Of a stretch of DNA of 64,000 bases, positions 35,064 to 42,920 are shown piece after piece. Made by a program: the position numbers and the translations under genes. Below the pieces are notes generated by a model, which worked only from the letters and a program-made list of their open reading frames with translations, made no database searches and was not told the origin of the DNA. The stretch covers positions 1 to 64,000 of the forward strand of contig JBNJGB010000017.1 in assembly GCA_051747385.1 (NCBI GenBank), given 5' to 3'. How positions within the stretch are numbered: position 1 is the stretch's first letter; each line of letters begins with the position of its first letter. The stretch is from JBNJGB01 sp051747385 (lineage in GTDB: Bacteria > Myxococcota_A > UBA9042 > PHBI01 > JACKFB01).

Positions 35064-35404
35064 CGTCATCCTCCGGGACCCCGCGCGAAACGCGGGGACC
35101 ATAACCGACGAGATCGGGACCGGCAATTCCCTCGGGACGCTCTCGAAGTCCCAGGACCCGCACCTTCGTGGACGTGGACGTGGACGACCGGCGCTCCAAC
35201 CACCCGGAACGCCGGGTTCGCGGGCTGGGAGCACACGGCCCCGGGACCCGCGCGGCTCGCGTTCCCGGCGCGACCACCCCACGCAGGCACCATTCGTCAG
35301 GGACGCCTCTACGGACCGGGTCGGAGCGACGGGGCCAGAAGGCCCGACCACGACTGACGACCACGTCCACGACCACGTGGCGAAGCACCGCGGCAGGCCG
35401 ACAC
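35064..35404. other. Intergenic region with imperfect inverted arms and short hexamer array
   Basis: 341 bp without a gene. Near one end are three GTGGAC units (35168-35185) after CTTC; near the other end (about 35360-35386) the reverse pattern CCACGTCCACGACCACGTGG then CGAAG. The two ends form imperfect inverted arms of about 25 bp around 180 bp, so it may be another small non-autonomous element or its remnant. It must also hold the promoter of the minus-strand lipoprotein gene. Confidence 0.5.
35079..35097 (-). promoter_or_regulatory. Hairpin just upstream of a ribosome binding site
   Basis: CCCCGCG (35079-35085) and CGCGGGG (35091-35097) form a perfect 7-bp stem with a 5-nt loop, extendable by two G-C pairs past an A-A mismatch. 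It ends only a few nt before the GGAGG of the 34494-35063 lipoprotein gene, so it could shield or expose that site. It could also be a terminator relic; no T-run follows. Confidence 0.5.
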
Positions 35405-36751
35405 TCAGATCTTCCTGTAGATGGTCCGGGTGGAGATCCCGAGGAGCTGGGCGGCCAGCTCCTTGTCGCCGCGGGTGGCGTTCAGGGTCTCCCGGATGAC
35501 CAACTTCTCGATGGCCTCCAGGGGGGTGCCCACGGGGATGTTCATCGCGCGGGTCTCGGCGCCTCCCTGCCGGAGCTGGGGCGGAAGCTCCTCCACCCCG
35601 ACGGTCTCCCCCCGGCACAGGACCACGGCGCGCTCCATGGCGTTCTCCAGCTCCCGGACGTTGCCCGGCCAGCCCCAATCCACGAGAGCGTCCATGGCCT
35701 CCCGCGTGATGCCCTGGATCGCCTTGTCGTTCTTGTCCGCGTACCGCTTCAGGAAGTGGTGGGCCAGCAGCGGCACGTCGTCCTTCCGGTCGCGCAGCGG
35801 CGGGAGCCCGATGTGGATCACGTTCAGGCGATAGAACAGGTCCTCGCGGAAGCGCCCCTCGTCCACCTCGGCCTTCAGATCCGTGTTGGTGGCCGCCACG
35901 ATGCGCACGTCCACGTGGAGGGTCCGGGTGCCGCCGACGCGCTCGAACTCGCCCTCCTGGAGCGCCCGCAGCAGCTTCACCTGGACCTGCGGGCTCATCT
36001 CGCCGATCTCGTCCAGGAACAGGGTCCCGCCGTCCGCCAGCTCGAAGCGGCCCTTCTTCGTGCTGGACGCGCCCGTGAAGGCGCCCTTCTCGTGGCCGAA
36101 CAACTCGGCCTCCAGGAGCGTCTCGGGCAGCGCGGCGCAGTTGACCGCGATGAACGGCCGCCCCTGCCGGGAGGACTCGTCGTGGATGGCGCGGGCGAAC
36201 AGCTCCTTGCCGGTCCCGCTCTCGCCCGTGAGCAGCACGGTCGCGCTGGACGGCGCCACCTGCTGGACCATCTCCATGGTGTGCCGGATGGACAGGGAGT
36301 TGCCGATGATGGACCGCTGCTTCCGGCTGTCCTGGAGCTGCGCCCGGAGGAGCTGGTTCTCCAGGAGCAGGTTCTGCTGGTCGAGGGCGCGACGGACCGC
36401 CCGGACGATCTGGATCTTCTTGAAGGGCTTGGTCACGAAGTCCCAGGCCCCCTCCTTCATGGCCTCCACCGCGGTCTCCACGGTCCCGAAGGCCGTCATC
36501 AGCACGAACTCCGTCTCGGGCGAGATCGTCTTGGCCGCCCGCAGCAGGTCCAGGCCGCTCATGCCGGGCATCATCAGGTCCGTGAGGCACACGCCCACCC
36601 GCTGCTCCCGGAGCAGGTCGAGGGCCTCCTTGCCGTCGGAGGCCGTCAGCACCTCCAGCTTCTCCCGGCGGAAGATGCGGGCCAGGGACTCCAGGTTGGC
36701 CCGATCGTCGTCGACGACCAGGAGGGGCTGGGGGGGCAGCACGTCGCTCAT
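35405..36751 (-). CDS. NtrC-family sigma-54-dependent response regulator
   Basis: 448 aa. Receiver domain (about 8-122) with acidic pocket D14-D16, phospho-acceptor D58 in LTDLMMPGMSG and switch lysine in FVTKPFK. AAA+ domain (about 145-380) with Walker A GESGTGKE, the sigma-54 contact loop GAFTGA and Walker B LFLDEIGE. A Fis-type HTH closes the protein (LAAQLLGISTRTIYRKI). It should open sigma-54 promoters; no histidine kinase is adjacent, so the signal is unknown. ATG at 36751 follows GAGGAG. A TGACA-N3-TGTCA palindrome lies 22 bp upstream. Confidence 0.95.
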   Translation of the reverse strand: MSDVLPPQPLLVVDDDRANLESLARIFRREKLEVLTASDGKEALDLLREQRVGVCLTDLMMPGMSGLDLLRAAKTISPETEFVLMTAFGTVETAVEAMKEGAWDFVTKPFKKIQIVRAVRRALDQQNLLLENQLLRAQLQDSRKQRSIIGNSLSIRHTMEMVQQVAPSSATVLLTGESGTGKELFARAIHDESSRQGRPFIAVNCAALPETLLEAELFGHEKGAFTGASSTKKGRFELADGGTLFLDEIGEMSPQVQVKLLRALQEGEFERVGGTRTLHVDVRIVAATNTDLKAEVDEGRFREDLFYRLNVIHIGLPPLRDRKDDVPLLAHHFLKRYADKNDKAIQGITREAMDALVDWGWPGNVRELENAMERAVVLCRGETVGVEELPPQLRQGGAETRAMNIPVGTPLEAIEKLVIRETLNATRGDKELAAQLLGISTRTIYRKI

Positions 36752-36772
36752 GGGAGCTCCTCGGCGCGCGGA

Positions 36773-36806
36773 TGACAAGTTGTCAACCGATGGTGTCAAC
36801 GTGTCA
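36773..36806 (-). promoter_or_regulatory. Candidate operator: TGACA-N3-TGTCA palindrome plus repeated TGTCAAC
   Basis: TGACAAGTTGTCA (36773-36785) is a palindrome with 6-bp arms; TGTCAAC then occurs at 36781-36787 and 36794-36800 and TGTCA again at 36802-36806. On the minus strand these read as TTGACA, a -35-like hexamer, ahead of the sigma-54 activator gene. The region may combine promoter and operator. A matching 13-bp palindrome is at 60571-60583. Confidence 0.55.
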
Positions 36807-36937
36807 TTCCGGCGGCCTCCGGCGCAAGGCGCGCCCCCCGGTACGGATGGGCGGATTTCCTTTGAATGGCGCCCCGCGTCGTTCGTCGCAGCGGCTGTCG
36901 GCACCGAACCAGACCGCAGACGACGTGGAGGTACTGC

Positions 36938-37849
36938 ATGTTCCGTTCCGCCCCCCTGTTGTTGATGTCGGGGCTCGCGGGCCTGGCGCTCGCCGCCTGC
37001 AGCTATTCCGAGTACGGCGAACGCTCCGAACGGGCCCGCACCTACGAGGAGATGAGCTGCGACGACGCGGGCTGCTACGTCTGCGACGGCGGCTTCTGCG
37101 AGGAGTACCGCTGCGACCGCACGGATCAGTGCCCGCGCGACCGCGTCTGCTCCGCCGGAGACCGCTGCGTGCCGGGCGCCGGCAGCGGAGACTCCCACGA
37201 CGGCGGCACCGACTCCGCCACGGACGGGAACCCCGGCTGTACGGCCCACACGGACTGCGCCGACCGCGAGATCTGCCTCGAGTCGGGGGCCTGCGTGGAC
37301 AGCCCCGGCGACGGCGAAGAGGGCGACCCGGCCGAAGACCCCGACCTGCCCGATCACCCGGGCGAGTCCTGCGTGCTGAACACCGACTGCGGAGACGACG
37401 GGATCTGCCTCGACGCCGCCTGCTACTTCCCCTGCGACGACGCCGGCGCCTGTCCGCCCGGGCAGACCTGCGGCGACGGCGGGCAGTGCCTGCCGACCGA
37501 AGCACCCGAGGTGGCCTGCACCTTCCACGGCGAGTGCGGTCCGGACCGCCTGTGCATCGAGGGCGAATGCCACCTCCCGTGCCAGGAGAGCATCGACTGC
37601 CCCGAGCACCAGCGCTGCGAGGGGGAGCTCTGCGTGGCCGACACGTCACCGGTCATCCAGTGCAGCGGCCCCGCGTCCTGCACCGAGGGCGAAGGCTGCG
37701 TCGACGGCAAGTGCCTGGCCACCTGCGCCGGCGCGTCGGACTGCGCGGCGGACGAGGTCTGCCGGTACGGCTACTGCCACCGGAAGGTGGAGTGCACGGC
37801 CACCTCCGAGTGCGCCGAGGGGCAGTGCCTCGACGGGATCTGCCAGTAG
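36938..37849 (+). CDS. Cysteine-rich lipoprotein (Dickkopf/EB-like spacing)
   Basis: 303 aa. Signal with lipobox LAAC (about residue 21). The mature protein has repeated short disulfide units such as CTAHTDCADREICLESGAC, CTFHGECGPDRLCIEGEC and CTATSECAEGQCLDGIC, a C-x5-C-x6-C-x5-C spacing seen in many myxobacterial surface lipoproteins. No catalytic domain. ATG at 36938 follows GGAGG. Divergent from the sigma-54 activator across 186 bp. The stop is followed after 27 bp by dispersed repeat copy C. Confidence 0.88.
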   Translation: MFRSAPLLLMSGLAGLALAACSYSEYGERSERARTYEEMSCDDAGCYVCDGGFCEEYRCDRTDQCPRDRVCSAGDRCVPGAGSGDSHDGGTDSATDGNPGCTAHTDCADREICLESGACVDSPGDGEEGDPAEDPDLPDHPGESCVLNTDCGDDGICLDAACYFPCDDAGACPPGQTCGDGGQCLPTEAPEVACTFHGECGPDRLCIEGECHLPCQESIDCPEHQRCEGELCVADTSPVIQCSGPASCTEGEGCVDGKCLATCAGASDCAADEVCRYGYCHRKVECTATSECAEGQCLDGICQ

Positions 37850-37876
37850 GATTGGCGGCCTCGCCGGGATGCCCCG

Positions 37877-37905
37877 AAAAGTGTGAAATGAGTAGGCTTG
37901 ACCCC
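37877..37905 (-). repeat. 29-bp dispersed repeat, copy C
   Basis: Inverted relative to copies A and B. On the minus strand it begins GGGGTCAAGCCTACTCATTT and ends CACACTTTT; the most diverged of the four. It fills the gap between two convergent genes and ends 1 bp before the stop codon of the esterase gene. Confidence 0.82.
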
Positions 37906-37906
37906 A

Positions 37907-38809
37907 CTAGTCGCCCTGTTGCCGGAGGAACTCCCGGGTCCGGGCGAGCACGTCCTTCGGGATCGAGTGGCCGCCGCGGAAGCGCATCACCTCGGGGTCG
38001 TGGCCCAGCTTCTTCAGGGCCTCCACGGCCTCGAGGGTGCGCTCGGGCGGGACGACGCGGTCGCGCTCGCCGGCGGTGACGAGCAGGGGCACGGGCTCCG
38101 AGGCCGCCTCGTTGCCCTCGGTGACGGGCAGGAAGCCGGACAGGGCCACCGCGCCGCCGAAGCGCTCCGGCGCCCGGGCCACCGCCTGGACAGCGAGCAT
38201 GGCTCCCTGGCTGAAGCCCAGCAGGATGGGCTTCGGCGCCCCGGGGTACTTCCGCTCCAGCTTGTCGGCGAGGGTCTCCAGGTCCTCGACCCGCTGCAGG
38301 ATCTGCGCCCCGAAGTCGTCGGCCCGCATGTCGAACCACTGGCGCCCGGCCCGGGGGCCCCACTCGAGCGGGGCGCGTGCGACGATCCCCCGGACCGGCA
38401 GACGCAGGCGCTCCACCAGGTCCGCGAACCGATCGGGGCGATCGCCGCGGCCGTGCAGCGCGATCACGAGGGGCAGGTCGGGCGGCCCCTCGGCGGGCTC
38501 CACGACCAGGTAGCCGATCGGGCCGCTGGGATCCCCCCGGTGCCGGACCAGGTGGACCGGGGGCTCGGCCGGTGCGGCGGCGTCCTCGTCCTCGGCGCCC
38601 TCGGGCTCCTGCTCCTCCGCGGTCGGCTCGGGGGCGTCCGGCTCCCGGTCGCGGGACGGCGGAGTCTCGGCCTCCTGCGGAGGGGGCTCGGGGCTCGGCT
38701 CGGGAGCTTCGTCACGGCACCCGAACCCGGCGCCGGCGGCCACCAGGAGGTACAATGCGAGGGCGTGGGGGAGGCACCGGCGCGGCCGGGTCGACGTCGG
38801 GGTCTTCAT
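37907..38809 (-). CDS. Alpha/beta-hydrolase lipoprotein (phospholipase/carboxylesterase family)
   Basis: 300 aa. N-terminal signal with Cys in GAGFGC (about residue 31), an acidic Pro/Glu linker (32-85), then a compact hydrolase domain. Nucleophile motif GFSQGAM, acid in GERDRVVPP and His in GGHSIP complete the Ser-Asp-His triad. It resembles the abhydrolase_2 (acyl-protein thioesterase/carboxylesterase) family. The lipid anchor places it in an envelope membrane. Divergent from gspC by 172 bp. ATG at 38809 has AGGG upstream. Confidence 0.88.
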   Translation of the reverse strand: MKTPTSTRPRRCLPHALALYLLVAAGAGFGCRDEAPEPSPEPPPQEAETPPSRDREPDAPEPTAEEQEPEGAEDEDAAAPAEPPVHLVRHRGDPSGPIGYLVVEPAEGPPDLPLVIALHGRGDRPDRFADLVERLRLPVRGIVARAPLEWGPRAGRQWFDMRADDFGAQILQRVEDLETLADKLERKYPGAPKPILLGFSQGAMLAVQAVARAPERFGGAVALSGFLPVTEGNEAASEPVPLLVTAGERDRVVPPERTLEAVEALKKLGHDPEVMRFRGGHSIPKDVLARTREFLRQQGD

Positions 38810-38949
38810 GGAGCCCTTGGTACGTTTCCTTTGACATTTTGGCAATCCTCGCTGACCACGAGCGGGGGCCGCTGACATTCTGACGCCGGGTCGGGCCCCG
38901 GCGTCGGCTCGAAGCCAGGCACCACGGCGCATCGCGTCGCCGGGCCGCC

Positions 38950-38965
38950 TGGCATCGAACTTGCT
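38950..38965 (+). promoter_or_regulatory. Sigma-54-like -24/-12 element before gspC
   Basis: TGGCA-N6-TTGCT (38950-38965) has both invariant dinucleotides (GG and GC) at proper spacing. Expected transcription start is near 38976, only about 6 nt before the gspC ATG, which would exclude the GGAGAG ribosome site; so it is either a chance match or a near-leaderless promoter. A TTGACA hexamer at 38831 is an alternative promoter for the operon. Confidence 0.4.
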
Positions 38966-38981
38966 TGGAGAGACCCTGCTC

Positions 38982-40007
38982 ATGACCGCCCTGTTCAAAA
39001 AGCACTTCTGGGTCGTCCACCTCGCCTTCATCGCGGCGCTGGCGTGGACCACCGCGAGCACGGTCAACGCCGTGGCAGGCTCCAAGCTCTTCGTGGTGCC
39101 CGAGCCGCCCGACGCCGAGGCGGTGGCGGCCGAGACGGGCGAGGGCTCCCTGGGTCGCGTCGCCGAGGAGGAGAACGCGGCGCAGCTCCTGACCGCCCGC
39201 AACGTCTTCGACCTGGACCCGCCGGAGGACGAGCCCGAGGAGGAGGTCCACGAGTGCGGGGACGGGACCTGCGACATGAACGAGACGGAGGAGACCTGCC
39301 CCGAGGACTGCGCGGAGGAGCTGGAGACCGGAGAGGACGACGAGCTGGAGGAGAGCGACCTGCCCATCGAACTCATGGGCACCCTGGTCCACAACGACAG
39401 CGAGACCTCCATGGCGACGCTGACCGTCGACGGCGAGACCAAGCTCGCCTGGGTCGGCTCGGAGTTCCTCGAGGGCCAGGCGAAGGTCATGGCCATCGCG
39501 CCCCGCCACATCGTGGTGAAGGAGGGCGCCGAGCTGAAGCTAGTGAAGCTCTGGAGCGCCCCGAAGGACGAGGCCGGACCGGACCGCGGGCGTCGCCCCA
39601 GCGCCCGGAAGCGCGTGCAACCCCGCCCGAAGAGCCGCCGCACCTCCAAGAGGTCGAGTATGCAGAAGGGCGTGCAGAAGACGGGCCCCTACGAGTACGA
39701 GATCGACCGCGGCATGCTCGACGAGCAGCTCAAGGACCTCTCCAAGCTCGGGCGCCAGGCGCGGGTGGTCCCGAACTACCGCAACGGGCGCTACGAGGGC
39801 TTCAAGCTGGTGGGCGTCCGGCCCGGCAGCCTGTACCGCTCCATCGGCATCCGCAGCGGCGACGTCGTCAAGTCCATCAACGGGCGCGACATCGACAGCC
39901 CGAACAAGGCGCTCCAGCTCTTCGAGCAGCTCAAGAACTCCTCGAACGTCAAGGTGGACATCGAGCGGAGGGGCCAGAAGAAGAAGCTGAGCTACAGCAT
40001 CGAGTGA
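38982..40007 (+). CDS. gspC: Type II secretion protein GspC with inserted cysteine module
   Basis: 341 aa. One N-terminal membrane helix (about 10-28), a homology region (about 70-190: ARNVFDLDPPEDE ... LPIELMGTLVHNDSETSMATL) and a C-terminal PDZ-type domain (about 235-341: FKLVGVRPGSLYRSIGIRSGDVVKSING). GspC links the inner-membrane platform to the secretin. Oddity: residues 91-111 insert a CGDGTC-x8-CPEDC module (C92, C97, C106, C110) in an acidic linker, a motif otherwise found in secreted myxobacterial proteins. ATG at 38982 with GGAGAG upstream. First gene of the gsp operon. Confidence 0.92.
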   Translation: MTALFKKHFWVVHLAFIAALAWTTASTVNAVAGSKLFVVPEPPDAEAVAAETGEGSLGRVAEEENAAQLLTARNVFDLDPPEDEPEEEVHECGDGTCDMNETEETCPEDCAEELETGEDDELEESDLPIELMGTLVHNDSETSMATLTVDGETKLAWVGSEFLEGQAKVMAIAPRHIVVKEGAELKLVKLWSAPKDEAGPDRGRRPSARKRVQPRPKSRRTSKRSSMQKGVQKTGPYEYEIDRGMLDEQLKDLSKLGRQARVVPNYRNGRYEGFKLVGVRPGSLYRSIGIRSGDVVKSINGRDIDSPNKALQLFEQLKNSSNVKVDIERRGQKKKLSYSIE

Positions 40008-40159
40008 CGCTCGGCCGTCTCGATCGTCTCGTCCACGCGCAGGTATACGCTGCGCCCGCCGCTGTCCGCACATCGGCGAACCCACCACATCGAACACCCG
40101 CGCGCCGCGCCCGCCCCACCGGCGGTCGCGCCCCCCCCCATCAGGTGCTGGAACGACGC

Positions 40160-42916
40160 ATGAGGCACATCACCCCCACACTGGCAGGCACACTGGCAGG
40201 CTTCCTGCTCCTAGCCCCGTCCTTGGGAGACGCGCACGCGCAGCAGCGCAGGCCCGGCACGCTCCCGGAGGTGCCGCGCCCTGCCGGCGCCGACCGCGGA
40301 GCGCCGGCCACGGAAGAGGACGAGGCCCGGCCGCGCCGCCTCAGGACCGACAACCTCCCCGAGGACGCCGAGGAGGGCGGCGGGGAGGACTCGGGGGTCG
40401 TCCGGACCCGGGGGAAGAAGCCCGGCGTCGTGGAGACGAAGGGGGAGAAGCCGCCGGTGGACCCGTCCCGCCTCGGCAAGCCCGCCGGCCCCGAGGAGAC
40501 GGCCGAGAAGCTCTCCACCGACGCCGAGGACGTCATCGAGTGGAAGACGAACTTCGAGAAGGGGGTGAAGTGCAAGAAGCTGCCCCTGAACGCGAAGATC
40601 CGCCTCGACTTCGAGGAGATCGCCCTCGGTGATCTGACCAAGTTCATCTCCTGCATCACCGAGCAGAACTTCCTGCTCGCCGGGGGGGTGAACGAGAACG
40701 CGACCATCAGCATCCTCAGCCCGAAGCCGGTGACGGCCTACGAGGCCTACAAGGCGTACCTCTCGGCCTTGGAGGCCAACGGCCTGACGATCGTGCCCAA
40801 GGGCGGCTTCCAGGAGATCGTCGCCAACGGCGAGGCCCGCCAGCAGGGCGCGCCCATCTTCGGCGTCGGCAAGCAGGGCCCCAACGACGATCGCATCGTG
40901 ACGCGGCTGATCCAGCTCAGCCACATCCAGGCCTCCGAGATCATCCCGGTCATCGACAAGTTCAAGACCAAGGCCGCGGACGTCACGGTCTACGCCCCGA
41001 CGAACACCATCATCCTCACGGACACCGGGGCGAACATCCGGCGGATCCTGGACCTGGTCGAGGAGCTGGACGTCCCGGTGGGCAAGGAGAAGATCTGGAT
41101 CCGCCCCATCCAGTACGCCGACGCCGGCGAGGTCCTGAGCATGCTGCAGAACCTCTTCGGTGGGGAGGGCGCCGCGTCCGGTGGTGGCGGGGCCTCCTCG
41201 AACCAGTCGGCCGCGGCCCGGGCCCGGGCGCGACGACGGGCGCGGCGGGCGGCCCAGCGGCGGGGAGGCAAGACCGCCCCGAGCCCCTCCGAGGTCGTCG
41301 GCGAGGAGGAGGGCGGCATCACCAGCGTCGCCATCACGAAGATGCTGGCGGACGAGCGCACCAACAGCATCGTCTTCGTGACCACGCGGACCTCGTACCT
41401 GCGCATCGACCGGCTCATCCGCCGCATCGACGTGCCCATCCCCGGCGAGGGCCAGATCCACATCCACGACCTGGAGAACGCGGACGCCAACGACATCGCC
41501 CAGACCCTGTCCAGCCTCGCCCAGGGCACCAGCAGCCGGCAGCGGGGCAGGCAGCAGGGCGGAGGGCAGGGCGAGCAGCAGGGCGGCGGCGGACCGGCCT
41601 CCGGCGCCCTGTTCGAGGGCGAGATCAAGATCACGGCCTACGAGCCCACCAACTCCCTCGTGATCGAGTCCTCGCTCAAGGACTACCTGTCGCTCCAGAA
41701 GGTCGTCCGCCAGCTCGACGTGCGCCAGAAGCAGGTCTACGTCGAGGCCATCGTCATGGAGATCTCGCAGAACAAGCAGCGGGAGCTCGGCATCAGCGGC
41801 TCCGGCGGCGCCGAGGTGGAGCTGGGCGGCGAGACGCTGCCGCTCCTGTTCGGCGTGGGCGGCCTGGGCCTCGACGTGTCCGCGGCGCTCCAGACCCTGA
41901 GTGACGGCGGCGGGGCCGTGGGCCTCCAAGGCCCGCTCCTCGACGTCTCGGCGGGCTCCGGGCAGAGCGCCGGCAGCGGCACCGGCGGCTCCACGTTTTC
42001 CATCCCGGCCTTCGGGTTCCTGCTCCGGGCGCTGCAGACCACCTCGAACGTGAACGTCCTGTCCACGCCCCACATCCTCACGGTCGAGAACGAGGAGGCG
42101 GAGATCCAGGTGGGCCAGCGCCAGCCCTTCCGGAACGCCACGCTCGGCGGCCTGGGCAGCCTCGGCGGCGCCGCGGGCCTCGGCGGCCTGACCGGCACCG
42201 CGCAGGGAACCCAGGGAGCCCAGGGAGGCCTCGGCGGCCTGGGCGGTCTGGCCGGCCTGAGCAGCCTCGCGGGCCTCGGCAGCCAAGTCCAGTACGTGGA
42301 CATCGACCTGACGCTCAAGATCAAGCCGCAGGTGAACGCGAGCGACTTCGTCCGCCTGGAGATCGACCAGAGCCTCGACAACCTGGACGGCTTCTTCGCC
42401 GACGCGCCCATCACGTCCACCCGGAAGGTGCGAAACGTCGTGGTCGTCCGGGACGGTCAGCCCGTGGTCATCGGCGGCCTGATGAAGGACCAGGAGACCG
42501 AGTCCGTGGAGAAGGTGCCGTTCCTGGGCGACGTGCCGCTCATCGGGCTGCTGTTCCGCCGGACGTCCACCCAGCTCGAGAAGCGGAACCTGCTGGTCAT
42601 CATCATCCCGCACGTCATCAAGGACCCCAGCGACCTCAAGAGAATCCACGAGCAGCGCAAGCGCGAGTACATGGAGATGGCCCGGACGATGGCCCTCCGC
42701 GCGAAGGAGTTCGACGGCGAGCTGGATTACAGGAAGCGGTCGGGGCTGTTGGAGGAGATGCACGAGACGATCGAGCGGGCCGAGGAGCAGCGCGAGCTTC
42801 GCGAGCGGGCCGTCTTCGAGTCGTCCGAGTTCGACGAGGTGGGGCCGCCCGAGACCCACGACATCGAGTACGACCCGTCCGAGCGCCTCCCGGAGACACC
42901 CGAGGAGGAGGAGTAG
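40160..42916 (+). CDS. gspD: Type II secretion secretin GspD
   Basis: 918 aa, longer than usual (about 650-750). Signal peptide to about residue 27 (GDAHA). N0 domain starts near 150 (RLDFEEIALGDLTKFISC); N1-N3 follow with two low-complexity inserts (Ala/Arg-rich near 345-375, Gln/Gly-rich near 455-480). The secretin core has VEAIVMEIS, TPHILTVENEEAEIQVGQ and PFLGDVPLIGLLFRR. Between beta strands there is a Gly/Leu-rich insert (LGGLGSLGGAAGLGGL and on). Forms the outer-membrane pore. The acidic C-terminal tail may bind a pilotin. A run of nine C precedes the start; the ribosome site is weak. Confidence 0.95.
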   Translation: MRHITPTLAGTLAGFLLLAPSLGDAHAQQRRPGTLPEVPRPAGADRGAPATEEDEARPRRLRTDNLPEDAEEGGGEDSGVVRTRGKKPGVVETKGEKPPVDPSRLGKPAGPEETAEKLSTDAEDVIEWKTNFEKGVKCKKLPLNAKIRLDFEEIALGDLTKFISCITEQNFLLAGGVNENATISILSPKPVTAYEAYKAYLSALEANGLTIVPKGGFQEIVANGEARQQGAPIFGVGKQGPNDDRIVTRLIQLSHIQASEIIPVIDKFKTKAADVTVYAPTNTIILTDTGANIRRILDLVEELDVPVGKEKIWIRPIQYADAGEVLSMLQNLFGGEGAASGGGGASSNQSAAARARARRRARRAAQRRGGKTAPSPSEVVGEEEGGITSVAITKMLADERTNSIVFVTTRTSYLRIDRLIRRIDVPIPGEGQIHIHDLENADANDIAQTLSSLAQGTSSRQRGRQQGGGQGEQQGGGGPASGALFEGEIKITAYEPTNSLVIESSLKDYLSLQKVVRQLDVRQKQVYVEAIVMEISQNKQRELGISGSGGAEVELGGETLPLLFGVGGLGLDVSAALQTLSDGGGAVGLQGPLLDVSAGSGQSAGSGTGGSTFSIPAFGFLLRALQTTSNVNVLSTPHILTVENEEAEIQVGQRQPFRNATLGGLGSLGGAAGLGGLTGTAQGTQGAQGGLGGLGGLAGLSSLAGLGSQVQYVDIDLTLKIKPQVNASDFVRLEIDQSLDNLDGFFADAPITSTRKVRNVVVVRDGQPVVIGGLMKDQETESVEKVPFLGDVPLIGLLFRRTSTQLEKRNLLVIIIPHVIKDPSDLKRIHEQRKREYMEMARTMALRAKEFDGELDYRKRSGLLEEMHETIERAEEQRELRERAVFESSEFDEVGPPETHDIEYDPSERLPETPEEEE

Positions 42917-42920
42917 CCGA

